From: Funneliformis mosseae
Taxonomy: Eukaryota; Glomeromycota; Glomeromycetes; Glomerales; Glomeraceae
Direction of reading: 5' to 3'
Length of the DNA: 18,075 bases
NCBI GenBank assembly: GCA_910592005.1
Contig: CAJVPP010001743.1
Span: 1 to 18,075, forward strand
The notes under the pieces were generated by a model that searched no databases, was not told where the DNA came from, and was given only the letters and a program-made list of their open reading frames with translations. The translations under genes were made by a program, and so were the position numbers. Below are positions 1 to 8,865 of the stretch, piece after piece (position 1 is the stretch's first letter; every line of letters starts with the position of its first letter).

Positions 1-2
1 CT

Positions 3-182
3 GAGATTAAAAAAAACATTCGTGCATATAAAAAACCACCATCAAATCTTGCTGACCTCGACCGATATGTTAAAAAGACATGGCGAGAAATTCTGATGCA
101 TACTATTGAAAATTTAGTTGATAGCATGCCACAGCGAATTCAGGCTGTGATTGCGGCAAAGGGAGGCCAAACCAAGTATTAA
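3..182 (+). CDS. Tc1-like transposase, C-terminal fragment (partial at the window edge)
   Basis: An open frame enters from the left edge and ends with TAA at 180-182. The C-terminal residues include LADLDRYVKKTWREI, then SMPQRIQAVIAAKGG and the final QTKY. In Tc1-family transposases the end of the DDE domain is a helix with a Trp (here TWREI) followed by a near-invariant SMPRR-(C)-QAVI-AKGG-TKY tail, and this protein matches it closely. The family cuts and pastes the element at TA dinucleotides; the catalytic Asp/Asp/Glu residues would lie upstream of the window. The tail is intact. Family assignment is firm; activity is unknown. Confidence 0.88.
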   Translation, partial: EIKKNIRAYKKPPSNLADLDRYVKKTWREILMHTIENLVDSMPQRIQAVIAAKGGQTKY

Positions 183-274
183 AAGCTTAATATGAATTGT
201 ATACCTTAACCAGCTCTAAATAAAATAATATTATAACTTTTACTATTAATGCTAAAGAATTATCAGTTTTATAT

Positions 275-313
275 TTGGTGAAAAAGTGTCCGGAAATTTT
301 TAACCACCCTCTG
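275..313 (+). repeat. Right inverted terminal repeat of the Tc1-like element
   Basis: The block from about 275 (TGGTGAAAAAGTGTCCGG) to 313 (ACCACCCTCTG) abuts TA at 314-315. Its reverse complement begins CAGAGGGTGG, the normal start of a Tc1-like terminal repeat. The partner repeat is outside the window, so the inner boundary is an estimate. Confidence 0.7.
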
Positions 314-379
314 TAATATAGCAAGAAGACACTAGAAAGGCTACCACTTCTTAGTGAGAACTGCCCTTATCACCCTCTT

Positions 380-1254
380 AGATCTTAGGAATTATTGGTA
401 AGTAAATTTCTTTCTTCTTCTTGAATTGGATGAGCTTTTTTGAGAACGTTACTAATGTTTTTTTTTCTTTTCTTTTTTAGGATTAGCTTTTTTTGGATCT
501 TAAAAATATCTAATAAGTAAAATAATTTTTTCTTAAATTAGATAAGCTTTTTGAAAAATATTACTAATATTCTTTTTTCTTCTCTTTTTTAGAAATGACT
601 TTCTTTAGATTTTAAAAACATCCAATAAGTGAATTAATTTCTTTTTAGATTAGGTGAGTTTATTTGTAAATATTATTAATGTTCTTTTTTCTTCTCTTTT
701 TTAAAACTAGCTTTTTTTAGATCTTGAGAATATCTAATAAGTAAATTAATTTTTTCTTAGATTAGGTAAATTTTTTTAAAAACGTTATTAACGTTTTTTT
801 CTTTTCTTTTTTAAGACTGGCTTTCTTTAAATCTTAAGAATTACTGATAAGTAAATTTTTTCCTTTTTTTGAATTAGGTAAGCTTTTCTGAAAATGTTTA
901 CTAACATTCTTTTTTCTTCTCTTTTTTATGACTGGTTTTTTTTGGATCTTGAAAACATTTAATAAGTAAATTCCTTTCTTCTTCTTAAATTGGGTAGGTT
1001 TTTTTAAGTACTTACTAATATTTTTTTTCTTTTCTTTTTTAAAACTAACTTTCTTTAGATTTTGAAAACATCTAGTAAGTAAATTAATTTTTTTTTAGAT
1101 TAGGTAGACTCTTTTGAGAATGTTATTAATGTTTTTTTCTTCTCTTTTTTAGAACTAGTTTTCTTTGGATCTTGGGAACTAACTGGTAAATAAATTAAAT
1201 TTTTTTCTTAGATTAGTAGACTTCAAAAATGTTTACTAATGTTCTCTTTTTTAG
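380..1254 (+). repeat. Degenerate tandem array, about 8 units of 110-115 bp, intron-like
   Basis: A TAAGTAAAT-like word recurs at about 399, 514, 626, 738, 848, 963, 1076 and 1187, spacings of 115, 112, 112, 110, 115, 113 and 111 bp. Each unit has the same order: (G/A)TAAGTAAAT, a T-rich stretch with GAATTAGG(T/A)AAGC-like sequence, a TTACTAAT or TTATTAAC word, a long pyrimidine tract (TTCTTTTCTTTTTT) usually ending in AG, and a 32-33 bp GATCTT-containing segment. This is the layout of a fungal spliceosomal intron (donor, branch point, pyrimidine tract, acceptor) repeated with a short exon-like segment between. Several units have lost the GT (ATAAGT) or the final AG. No long open frame crosses the array. 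It starts about 70 bp after the Tc1-like insertion. Confidence 0.8.
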
Positions 1255-1435
1255 ATTTGATTATATAAACATATATAATCATAAAATCACAAAAATAAAT
1301 ATATTATTTAGTTTATTTATTATTAAGTTTTTTTTTATTTATTCTTAATTGTCTTAAGTTTCTTAATTATATTAGTATATATATATTAAAGAAAAAATAA
1401 AAGTAAAAAATTTAAAATATATTATTCTTATTAAA

Positions 1436-2760
1436 GAATATTATTAACTAACTTCTCTATATCAAATTCCTTATCTATTTCATCATCATTATGTTTACTT
1501 GCATCTATTCTATTTTCAAAATTAGAATATTTACATATTTAACTACAATAATTAGTTCTTAATTAAACAATGTAGATATATCTAATACTTTTATAATGAT
1601 ATTATCACTTAATATTTCTGATTCATTTAAATTGATAAAATGATTACTTTGTCATCTTTAACTGGTTCTTTATATATTTCACTTAATAATTCTTATATTA
1701 ATTCTATTATATTATTTTAGATATATTTAATTGATAATATTATAATTCATTTTTAATATTTGTAATATAATATCTATAAATCTTTAATAAAAATTTAATC
1801 ATAGTAATTGACATTCTTATTCTTCTTTTTTCATATATTTATCCAATTGTTGATCAAATTCTTTTATAATTTATTGCATTAGAAATAATAGAAAAAATTT
1901 TTATTGCAAGAGTTTAAAGATGATTATAATTAGAAAAACATGTATTCCACTATTTTAATGGAGTATTATTTTCTTTAATATAAAATGCATTATATAGTGG
2001 TTTCTTTAATTTTTAATCTCTTAATTAAGAGACTAATTCAAGATATGATTTTTATTATTTCTAAATCCTTTTTCATAAATAATATTATATTACTTAATTA
2101 ATTTATTATTTATTGCAACATAATAGAATAATTATGATTATCATCTTTAGTCTAAAATGTAAGCAAAGGACTATTAACTAATATGTAACTTAATAAATTT
2201 TGTTTACCCACTTGTTGTTTGAGTTGATGCAATTTTGTTTATTATATTTATCTATTATATATGTGATTATATAGATTTTGCTGATTGATTAAATCATTTA
2301 TATTATAACTTGTGATTATTTTATTTATGTTATCTAAACTTTTCAATGGTTTCTTTTACCTAGTATAGTTTTTTATATTGATTTAAACTAACATATATAA
2401 AGCCTATATAAAAGATAACCATATTTAGACTAATGAAAGATTTGATATTAATACTTATATAACATCCCTTAGTTAATAATATATATATACAAAATAATGT
2501 CATATCATTAAGTATTATTTTATAGTATGATTTAAATGTTGTGATATAATTAACTTTTCATATTTATTGAACTTCTTTTTGATTGATATCAAAACAAAAG
2601 CTCTCATAACTTAATTTGTAGTCTATCATATACATATTCTACTAAACTGATTGTACTTATCTTCAGAATTCATTAACTTGTACCTGTTTTATCCAAATTA
2701 GCTCGAAAGTATCTTTCAATTCTGTATCTAGTGAATTTATTTTTTCTGATGCAGGTAATC
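1436..2760 (-). pseudogene. Decayed hAT-family transposase (DUF659 / hAT dimerisation type)
   Basis: No open frame survives, but the minus strand from about 2060 to 1440 reads as a mutated hAT C terminus. From about 2020 down it gives KLKKPLYNAFYIKENNTPLK, then stop-W at 1952-1947 where the family has a WW pair. This is followed by WNTCFSNYNHL, a stop, TLAIKIFSIISNA, YKRI, a stop, STIG, a stop and IYEKRR, then a helical stretch with YYITNIKNEL. The family pattern is PLxWW, LAxxxxSIxxSSAxxER, then FSxLGWxxxKRR, and the order and spacing agree. An acidic tail (ASKHNDDEIDKEFDIEKLV) ends near 1440. At least four expected Trp codons are now TAG, TGA or TAA. Upstream of about 2100 the reading is much less certain and contains frameshifts. 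No terminal repeats were recognised. The element is certainly dead. Confidence 0.7.
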
Positions 2761-2800
2761 ATATTTCTTCAAAAAGAACACGATGTCTCCTGACTTAGTA
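2660..2800 (-). pseudogene. Short coding-like remnant, unidentified
   Basis: The minus strand reads HRVLFEEI, a stop, then LPASEKINSLDTELKDTFEL followed by IWIKQVQVNEF and further stops. The amino-acid mix (charged and polar residues, few Phe/Ile/Lys/Asn runs) is unlike random translation of the surrounding A/T-rich DNA, which suggests decayed coding sequence. It lies directly upstream of the hAT relic on the same strand and could be its N-terminal region, or a separate fragment. I do not recognise a family. Confidence 0.3.
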
Positions 2801-3165
2801 AATCGTATGTTGTTATTTTCTCCTTTAGAAACTTATTAGTGGAATTTCTTAGCATTTATTGAATAAGAACAATTTATATAGTTTAATAAACGGTTTTTAT
2901 TGCCTTAAGTATAAATTCTCTTAATTTTTATATATTTTAAAATACTTAAATGTAGGATTTCGTTAATCTCGCAAAAAAAGTTTTTATAGAACAAATGCGC
3001 CTTAATGACGCAGCATTTTCCAAAATTGAATGTCTTAGATTTCCTATAATTAGGAATTTAATTTTTCGGTACTTTTTTTAAATTGTATTAAATGTAATGC
3101 AGTACATTAAAATTTATTCAAAAAAAAATATTATCAATTAACAAAATAAAACAAAATAAATTTAT

Positions 3166-3249
3166 ATCCGGAAGAAACGAAGGAACCGGATTTTTATATC
3201 CGGATAAAATGTAAATTCGAATCGGAAGAAACCGGATTTAAATTCGAAT
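3166..3249. repeat. Cluster of CCGGAT and ATTCGAAT inverted and direct repeats
   Basis: ATCCGG (3166-3171) pairs with CCGGAT (3186-3191). The perfect 8-bp palindrome ATCCGGAT lies at 3198-3205. ATTCGAAT, also self-complementary, occurs at 3215-3222 and again at 3242-3249, flanking another CGGAAGAAACCGGATTT segment that repeats the CGGAAGAAAC...AACCGGATTT pattern of 3169-3193. Two related half-units of about 45-50 bp, rich in palindromic CpG sites, stand out in otherwise A/T-only DNA. Function unknown. Confidence 0.6.
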
Positions 3250-4050
3250 GTCAAATATCGATTATAAACTCTACTGCAAAGTATCAATATAATAAAACTT
3301 TTTATAAGTACATTTTTAAAAATTTACAAAAATAAGTTTAATTATTTTAAAATTAATAAAATTAATTATAATAAAACCTTAATTTATTAAAATAAATCTA
3401 ATTAATCTAATTATAAACAATAACGAATACTTTATAAAAAATATTGAATTATAAAAAGTATATTATAAAATTTTATTATAATAAAAATAGTTGTTTTATC
3501 AAATTTTTAATCGATAAACTTATCAAAAGCAAATAATTCATGATTTATCATTATTTATTAATTTGCAACTGTTTATAACGATAAGATTTTCAAGGGAAAA
3601 TTTTTTTTACCCCAAATTTATGATTTTTACTTTATGATTTTAGTAAACATCAATTTATCTGGAAATCAATTATTTAATATCTATATTATGTTGATATAAT
3701 TATAATATAAAGAAAAATTGTGCAATTGGATAAATTTAAGCTAGAAATATATCAATATATTAATTTTTAAAATATTATATAATCTTGTCTCTAAATGAAA
3801 TGCATTTTATACAACATTTATGTATAAGGGGCGTTATGTTCTTTTATGGTACAAAATTACTAAGCACTTTCTCATTTAAATGAAGGTCATTTGACAAAAA
3901 CATGATCATTTGAAATTTATATATATTTCGGGTTATATTATAGACTTAATAATTTTGTTCAAAGTTATTCCTTGTATTTTCGTTAAATATTTCTCCCATT
4001 ATGCTTACATTCGGCTGAAATTGTGATCTTAAATGACTGGATGACTGAGC

Positions 4051-4069
4051 CAAATGACCTGGTCATTTG
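4051..4069. repeat. 19-bp perfect palindrome CAAATGACC-T-GGTCATTTG
   Basis: CAAATGACC (4051-4059) and GGTCATTTG (4061-4069) are exact inverted copies around one T. The half-site recurs as GGTCATTTG at 3886-3894, as GATCATTTG at about 3904, and as AAATGACTGG at 4031. The palindrome could be a protein-binding site or the end of a small mobile element; the sequence alone does not decide. Confidence 0.65.
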
Positions 4070-4702
4070 CCATTACTGCTTTTGATATAACATGATTATT
4101 TGTTTCTTTTTAATATAAAATTACAAATAAAATTAAATATGAACCCAATTTATTAAATATTTTAGTGTTATTATATTTATCTGTCATAAACCGTGCGTCC
4201 AATAAATAAATCTACATGATAGATTTCGCCGGAAAATATTACCACCTTTAAGTTTACAAAAAAAAAAAAATTATATAACTTTTAGAAGTAAAAGAAATTG
4301 ATCATCCGATAATCAGAGTTTTTTTTCTTTTCTTTTTCGACTTTTTTGGCTTAAACCTGCATATGTTTTCTTGTATCAATAAAAAAACTTTTTTTCACCA
4401 ATCAACAAATGATTCTCAAATTTTTTTTCTTCTTCGAGCTCAATTGGTCGATTTACTCTTTTTTATATTAACCGTTAACCAAGTTTTTAATATTTGTTTA
4501 ATTAAATCCATAAATTAAATCTTCACAATTTAAATATCTCTTTGTTTTTGCCCAGCCTCAACTTTGTAACATTACCGTGAAAGTTACTTTTAGGGAAATG
4601 GCAATCGAAAATGTTCATCCAAGCTATACCTTATTAAGAAATTAATTTGTTTCCTTGCGCGTAACGTATGCGTTACTGATTAAACATTGTACAAAAGCAG
4701 GG

Positions 4703-4754
4703 GATGAATTAAATGAACCAATCATCCACATGATGTATAAATGCTTAATTCATC
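4703..4754 (+). promoter_or_regulatory. Probable core promoter of the methyltransferase gene (CCAAT and TATA boxes)
   Basis: CCAAT at 4718-4722 is followed 13 bp later by TATAAA at 4736-4741. Both lie between the inverted copies GATGAATTAA (4703-4712) and TTAATTCATC (4745-4754). Transcription starting about 30 bp beyond the TATA box would give a 5' leader of about 250 nt to the ATG at 5021. A second TATA-like run, TATATATAAAAAA near 4896-4910, could serve a shorter leader and is the main alternative. Confidence 0.4.
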
Positions 4755-5020
4755 TTTTACTATATCTAAAAATTGTTCAAGTTACATTTGATAAGCTTCC
4801 ATGATTATCTGTTAGCAAATAATTCAGGTCAATTGTCTAATGAGATACCAATTACAGTATATAAGCTAATTCGATTGCGATGCATATTATGCATTTATAT
4901 ATATAAAAAAAAATTATCATTCTATATTCATGTTATTCAACATTCAACAATTCTATCCACCCATTCTTTGAAATATTTTCTACATTCCTTTTTTGATTTC
5001 AATACTTTCATTATTAAAAT

Positions 5021-6036
5021 ATGGGAAATAAAAATTCAAACTTAAGGAGGTCTTCGAGTTCAAACAGTAATAATGACCGGATGGTCAATATAAATATGAT
5101 AACGGATGAGAGACAGGTGGATAGGTTGCAAGTGCAACACCATCTCTTCCGGACGCTATGGGGGGGAAATTTCTGCTCCCCTATAGCAGAAGAATTAAGA
5201 GCCGGTGGATCCTATGTTTTGGACGTGGGGTATACATTATTATTTATTTTATAAAATATTTAAAATTAAAATATTTTCAAAGTTTTAATTAATTTTCTTG
5301 CCCATCGTATCAGATGCGGTCCGGGAACATGGATTTGTGATATGGCCACGGACTTCCCTAATTCAAACTTCACAGGTGTCGATATAGTCACCACATTCCC
5401 AACAGAAAGGCCCCGAAATGTTACCTTTAAAAATGGTGGCGTAATAACAGGGTTACCGTTTCCTGATAACACATTTGACTTCGTTCATATGAGCTCAAAA
5501 GTGCTCTATTTCACGGAAGCAGAGTGGAGGACGAAAATCGTCGTTGAACTCGTAAGAGTTCTCAAGCCCGGAGGTTACTTGGAACTTGAGGATGGAGATG
5601 GAGAATGCTATAATATGTCTCCGACATATGACCGCATATCCAAAGCGGGTATTTATTACATCAATTAAAAAAACAAATAAATGAAGTAATGTTAATTATT
5701 TAATTTATTTAATTGTCTTTAGTCATAGCCCAATTATATGCTAGGAATATGAACCCTTTCATAGTCCAGCAAATCGAGGAGATAATGGTATCCTCTGGGT
5801 TAATAAATATTCGGCATAGGGAAGTTGTCATCCCAATTGGAAACTGGGGTGGAAATTTAGGAGTGTTGATGGTAGATCTAGTTGGAAGTCTTTTTTACGG
5901 CCTCCGTGATAAGATAACTAATCAGATGAAAATTCGTCCTAAGGATTTTGACCGAATCCTAGAAACATGCAAAAATGAATTGGACGTTTATAAAACTTAT
6001 GCCAAAAGTTATCGGTTTTATGCAATGAAAGCATAA
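5021..6036 (+). CDS. SAM-dependent methyltransferase (class I, Methyltransf_11/25-like), 3 exons
   Basis: Exons are 5021-5229, 5314-5648 and 5723-6036 (858 nt, 285 residues); introns of 84 and 74 nt start GTATAC and GTATTT and end CAG and TAG. Splicing the first restores VLDVGCGPGTW (66-76), the glycine-rich SAM-binding motif I. Further class I features are GVDIV (91-95, Asp93 expected to bind the ribose hydroxyls), LPFPDNTFDFVHM (117-129) and RVLKPGGYLELED (151-163). The C-terminal part contains IGNWGGNLGVLMVDL (220-234), likely the substrate side. The N terminus, MGNKNS followed by a Ser/Asn-rich stretch, fits an MGxxxS myristoylation signal, so the protein may sit on membranes. The ATG has A at -3 and G at +4. 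The methyl acceptor cannot be inferred. This fold group is, to my knowledge, highly expanded in arbuscular mycorrhizal fungi. The gene looks intact. Confidence 0.9.
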
Positions 6037-6461
6037 ATTAGTAACACTAGCCTTCTGACCATACCATCAATACAGTATATGATTAAAATATAATTTAAGT
6101 AATTAATAAGAATTAAAAATTTTTTTTTTTGAAAGTACCAAAAAAAATTTTATTTATTCAATTTAAGACATTATTAAATATACCTTTAATTTAAAAGTAA
6201 AAATTATAATATATTTTATAATTAAATGTAAAAAGTATTTAAAACATAATTTTAAAATCATAATATTTGCATGTATCAATTAAAATAAAATACCAAGATA
6301 ATAAAAAGAAATCTATTTAAAATAAATTGGTATTCAAATTTTTAATTATTTATAGAATTTTAATTATTGTAAGAATTTAATATATATCATTTAATAATAC
6401 AATATATGTATTTTAAATTCTTAATTATTTTTATTATTTTTTTAAAATATATCAATATTTT

Positions 6462-6511
6462 AACCATTTAAGCTGAATTAATATCATTATATTATAATAG
6501 CTTAAATGGTT
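6462..6511. repeat. Hairpin with 13-bp perfect stem and 24-nt loop
   Basis: AACCATTTAAGCT (6462-6474) and AGCTTAAATGGTT (6499-6511) are exact reverse complements around an A/T-only loop. The arms contain G and C at four positions, so they stand out from the surrounding DNA. It lies 426 bp past the methyltransferase stop codon and may be a short MITE remnant; no target duplication was identified. Confidence 0.6.
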
Positions 6512-8411
6512 TAAGATAGATTATGGTTGTGACTTTATAATTTTACCAAGATAAAAAATAAATTAAATATAACTTTATAATCTTATTAAAACAAAAATAA
6601 TCTGAATAATCTAATTATTTATGATTTAAATATGTTAGTAAAATCTATTTATATTAAAATGATTTAAATTTACTTCTATTTTCTTTAAATATTTTTAATT
6701 TTATTATTTTAATAATAGTATTATTTAATTTTGCTTTTTTACTTTTCTGATCACTTTAAATTAGTATAATATCTTTATTATAATAATAGATTTATAGTTT
6801 GATTAGATTATTATTATATTATTTGTATTAATACTCATTTAATTTAATTTAATTACCGTTTTATAATTCTTGAATTAATAATTTTTTAATTGCATTCTTA
6901 TAAGACCTATACTAATATACTATATGATCTTTTTATAATCAAAAAATTAAAGATCAAAAAACTATTTCTTTAAAAATATGTATTTAAATAAAATTTATAT
7001 ATTCTTAAAAATATATTATATTAATAATAAATTAGTATTTAAAATTATAAATAAAATTATATAAAAAAAAAAGTATTCTTAAATATACTATATAATTTTT
7101 AATATAAACTTATATTAGATAGTTATATAACTTAAATTAATTAAATACATTTATAATTAAAATTAGAAAATATAAAATTAGTATTATAATAATTAATATA
7201 AAAGTAATATAAATACAATACGAATATAATATTAATTTTGTTTAATATATATAAAATTTTTAATGTTGTTTATAATTTTATTTTGTTTAATTTTTTTAAT
7301 ATTGATAAAACTGATTATAAATATATTCATATTTTTAAATTATATATTAAAAGTAAATTTATCAAAAATTTTATATATATTATTTTTAATTCAATTATAT
7401 ATTAAATTTCTATTTTAATTTAATTATTTTAATTAAATTGCTGTCATATATTTTATATTTAAAAGATTTTTACTTTTATAAAATCAGATTTAAATAAATT
7501 AAATAAACTATTTATAGATCTCTTTTATTATAATAATAAATATTTATATAAATAATTTAAATATATTATTTATTAATTAATTAAACATTTTTTAAAACTT
7601 TTTATATTAAAAATAATATTTAATAACTATTTAATTTTTTTTAATTTCTATAAAGAATATATTAAATATTATAATATTTGTTTATTAAATTTCTAATATT
7701 TAATTAATTATTCTATATTTTTGAGTTTTAATATTTTTAGTATCTTATTATTGGATAATTATTTATAATCAGATACTATATTATTAATATGTTTTATAAT
7801 TGAATAATTATTTTAAATAAAAAAATTTAAAAATTTAAATTATACTACTAATATTAGTAGATGAAACTTGAAGGTTATCTAAATAAAAAAAAGTAAAGTT
7901 TAGTAAATTATATTATTAAAAATTTTTGAAATTAAAAAAAAAATAAAATTATATTAAACTTATAAATAGTAAATAAAATTATATTAAAAATTTAGTAATA
8001 AATTAGTAAAATAAAGAATTTAAATATTTTACTAATTTAAAATAATTTTAATTAAGCAATCATAAGTTATATTATTTGATTATTAACTGAAAAAAAATAG
8101 TTTAAAAAAGGTCATAAAGTATTATTAATATAAGTTTAATAAAATATACCTAAAAAGTTGCTAACTTAAGAATTATAAAAGTAATTAAATTAAACAGTAT
8201 TTATTAATAACATATTAATTTAAAATGATTAAAATAAAAAATAAGGTATAATTAAATAATACTATTATAATTAATTTATACTAAATATAGAAAGTTAATA
8301 AAAAAGAGTAATATATAAAAATAACTAGTAAATTTAAATTATTTTAATATAAATGGATATTATTAATATATTTAAATTATAAATATTAAATTTTGAAAAT
8401 TTTATTATATC

Positions 8412-8563
8412 AAGATTATGAAATTATATTTAGATTATTTCTATTATAATAAGATTTTGAAATCATATTTAAATTATTTTATTATGATAAAATTATAAGA
8501 TATATTTAGATTTTTTTATTATGATAAGATTATAATATCTTAATTTAAACTATTTAAGCTTTT
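8412..8563. repeat. 38-bp tandem repeat, about four copies
   Basis: Units begin at about 8412 (AAGATTATGAAATTATATTT), 8451 (AAGATTTTGAAATCATATTT), 8489 (AAAATTATAAGATATATTT) and 8526 (AAGATTATAATATC), spacings of 39, 38 and 37 bp. Each runs into a (T)AGATTATTT(C/A)TATTAT(A/G)AT stretch. Copies differ at several sites, so the array is old. No coding potential. Confidence 0.65.
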
Positions 8564-8721
8564 ATAATAGAATTATATTATAAAAACTTAAATAACTATT
8601 TTAATTTTTTATAATTAATTAATACTTATATTTAAATCTTACAAATTATAATTTGAATGAAATTTAGCTAATATTTATTATTAAATTATTTTAATTACTA
8701 TTTTTTTAATAAGATGGAAGT

Positions 8722-8865
8722 TTTGCAATAAAAAGGGTGAACTATCAAAAAAAAATATTTTTTACTTTATAAGTTCAATATTATTTTTTTTAGTAAAATA
8801 CTTCAGATTTTATATTAACTCAAAAAAATTTTTTTTTTGGTAGTTTCTTCCTTTTTAACTGCAAA
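8722..8865. repeat. MITE-like element with imperfect 34-39 bp terminal inverted repeats
   Basis: The left arm (8722-8755) reads TTTGCAATAAAAAGGGTGAA, then CTATC and an A run. The reverse complement of the right arm (8827-8865) reads TTTGCAGTTAAAAAGGAAGA, then AACTACC and an A run. The two agree over most positions with one or two small indels. The internal part (about 70 bp) has no coding potential. Total length near 145 bp and terminal inversion fit a miniature inverted-repeat element or a hairpin locus. No clear target-site duplication was seen. Confidence 0.5.

Larger units (their letters stand above)
1..313 (+). mobile_element. 3' end of a Tc1-like DNA transposon (5' part outside the window)
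   Basis: The segment holds the last 59 codons of a Tc1-type transposase, about 130 bp of A/T-rich trailer, and a terminal sequence ending in ACCACCCTCTG at 313. This is followed by TA (314-315), the target duplication expected for Tc1/mariner elements. Read inward from the end, the terminus is CAGAGGGTGGTTAAAAATTT, then a CCGGACAC block and a TTTTTCACC block, which is the usual layout of a Tc1-like inverted terminal repeat. The left end and the catalytic DDE part lie outside the window, so I cannot say whether the copy is active. The visible part has no stop or frameshift, so this may be a fairly young insertion. Confidence 0.85.
2801..4550. other. Intergenic A/T-rich region without a recognisable gene
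   Basis: No supported gene was seen on either strand. The region holds the CCGGAT/TTCGAA cluster (3166-3249), the AAATGACC/GGTCATTT palindrome group (3886-4069), a small hairpin AAATCTA/TAGATTT at 4208-4226, and poly-A or poly-T tracts (for example the A run beginning near 4259). Stretches around 3820-4080 and 4180-4250 are less A/T-extreme than their surroundings, which may mark remnants of older elements or the distal upstream region of the methyltransferase gene. Confidence 0.6.

Noticed and set aside
380..1254. CRISPR-like interpretation of the 110-115 bp repeat
   Set aside because: Repeats and spacers cannot be separated, the whole unit is repeated and diverged, and the genome is eukaryotic.
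4773..5045. 90-codon open frame overlapping the start of the methyltransferase
   Set aside because: It begins at TTG, translates to low-complexity sequence without a recognisable motif, and lies in the 5' leader of the real gene in another frame.
5266..5472. Minus-strand open frame opposite methyltransferase exon 2
   Set aside because: It is antisense to a well-supported exon and its protein shows no family feature.
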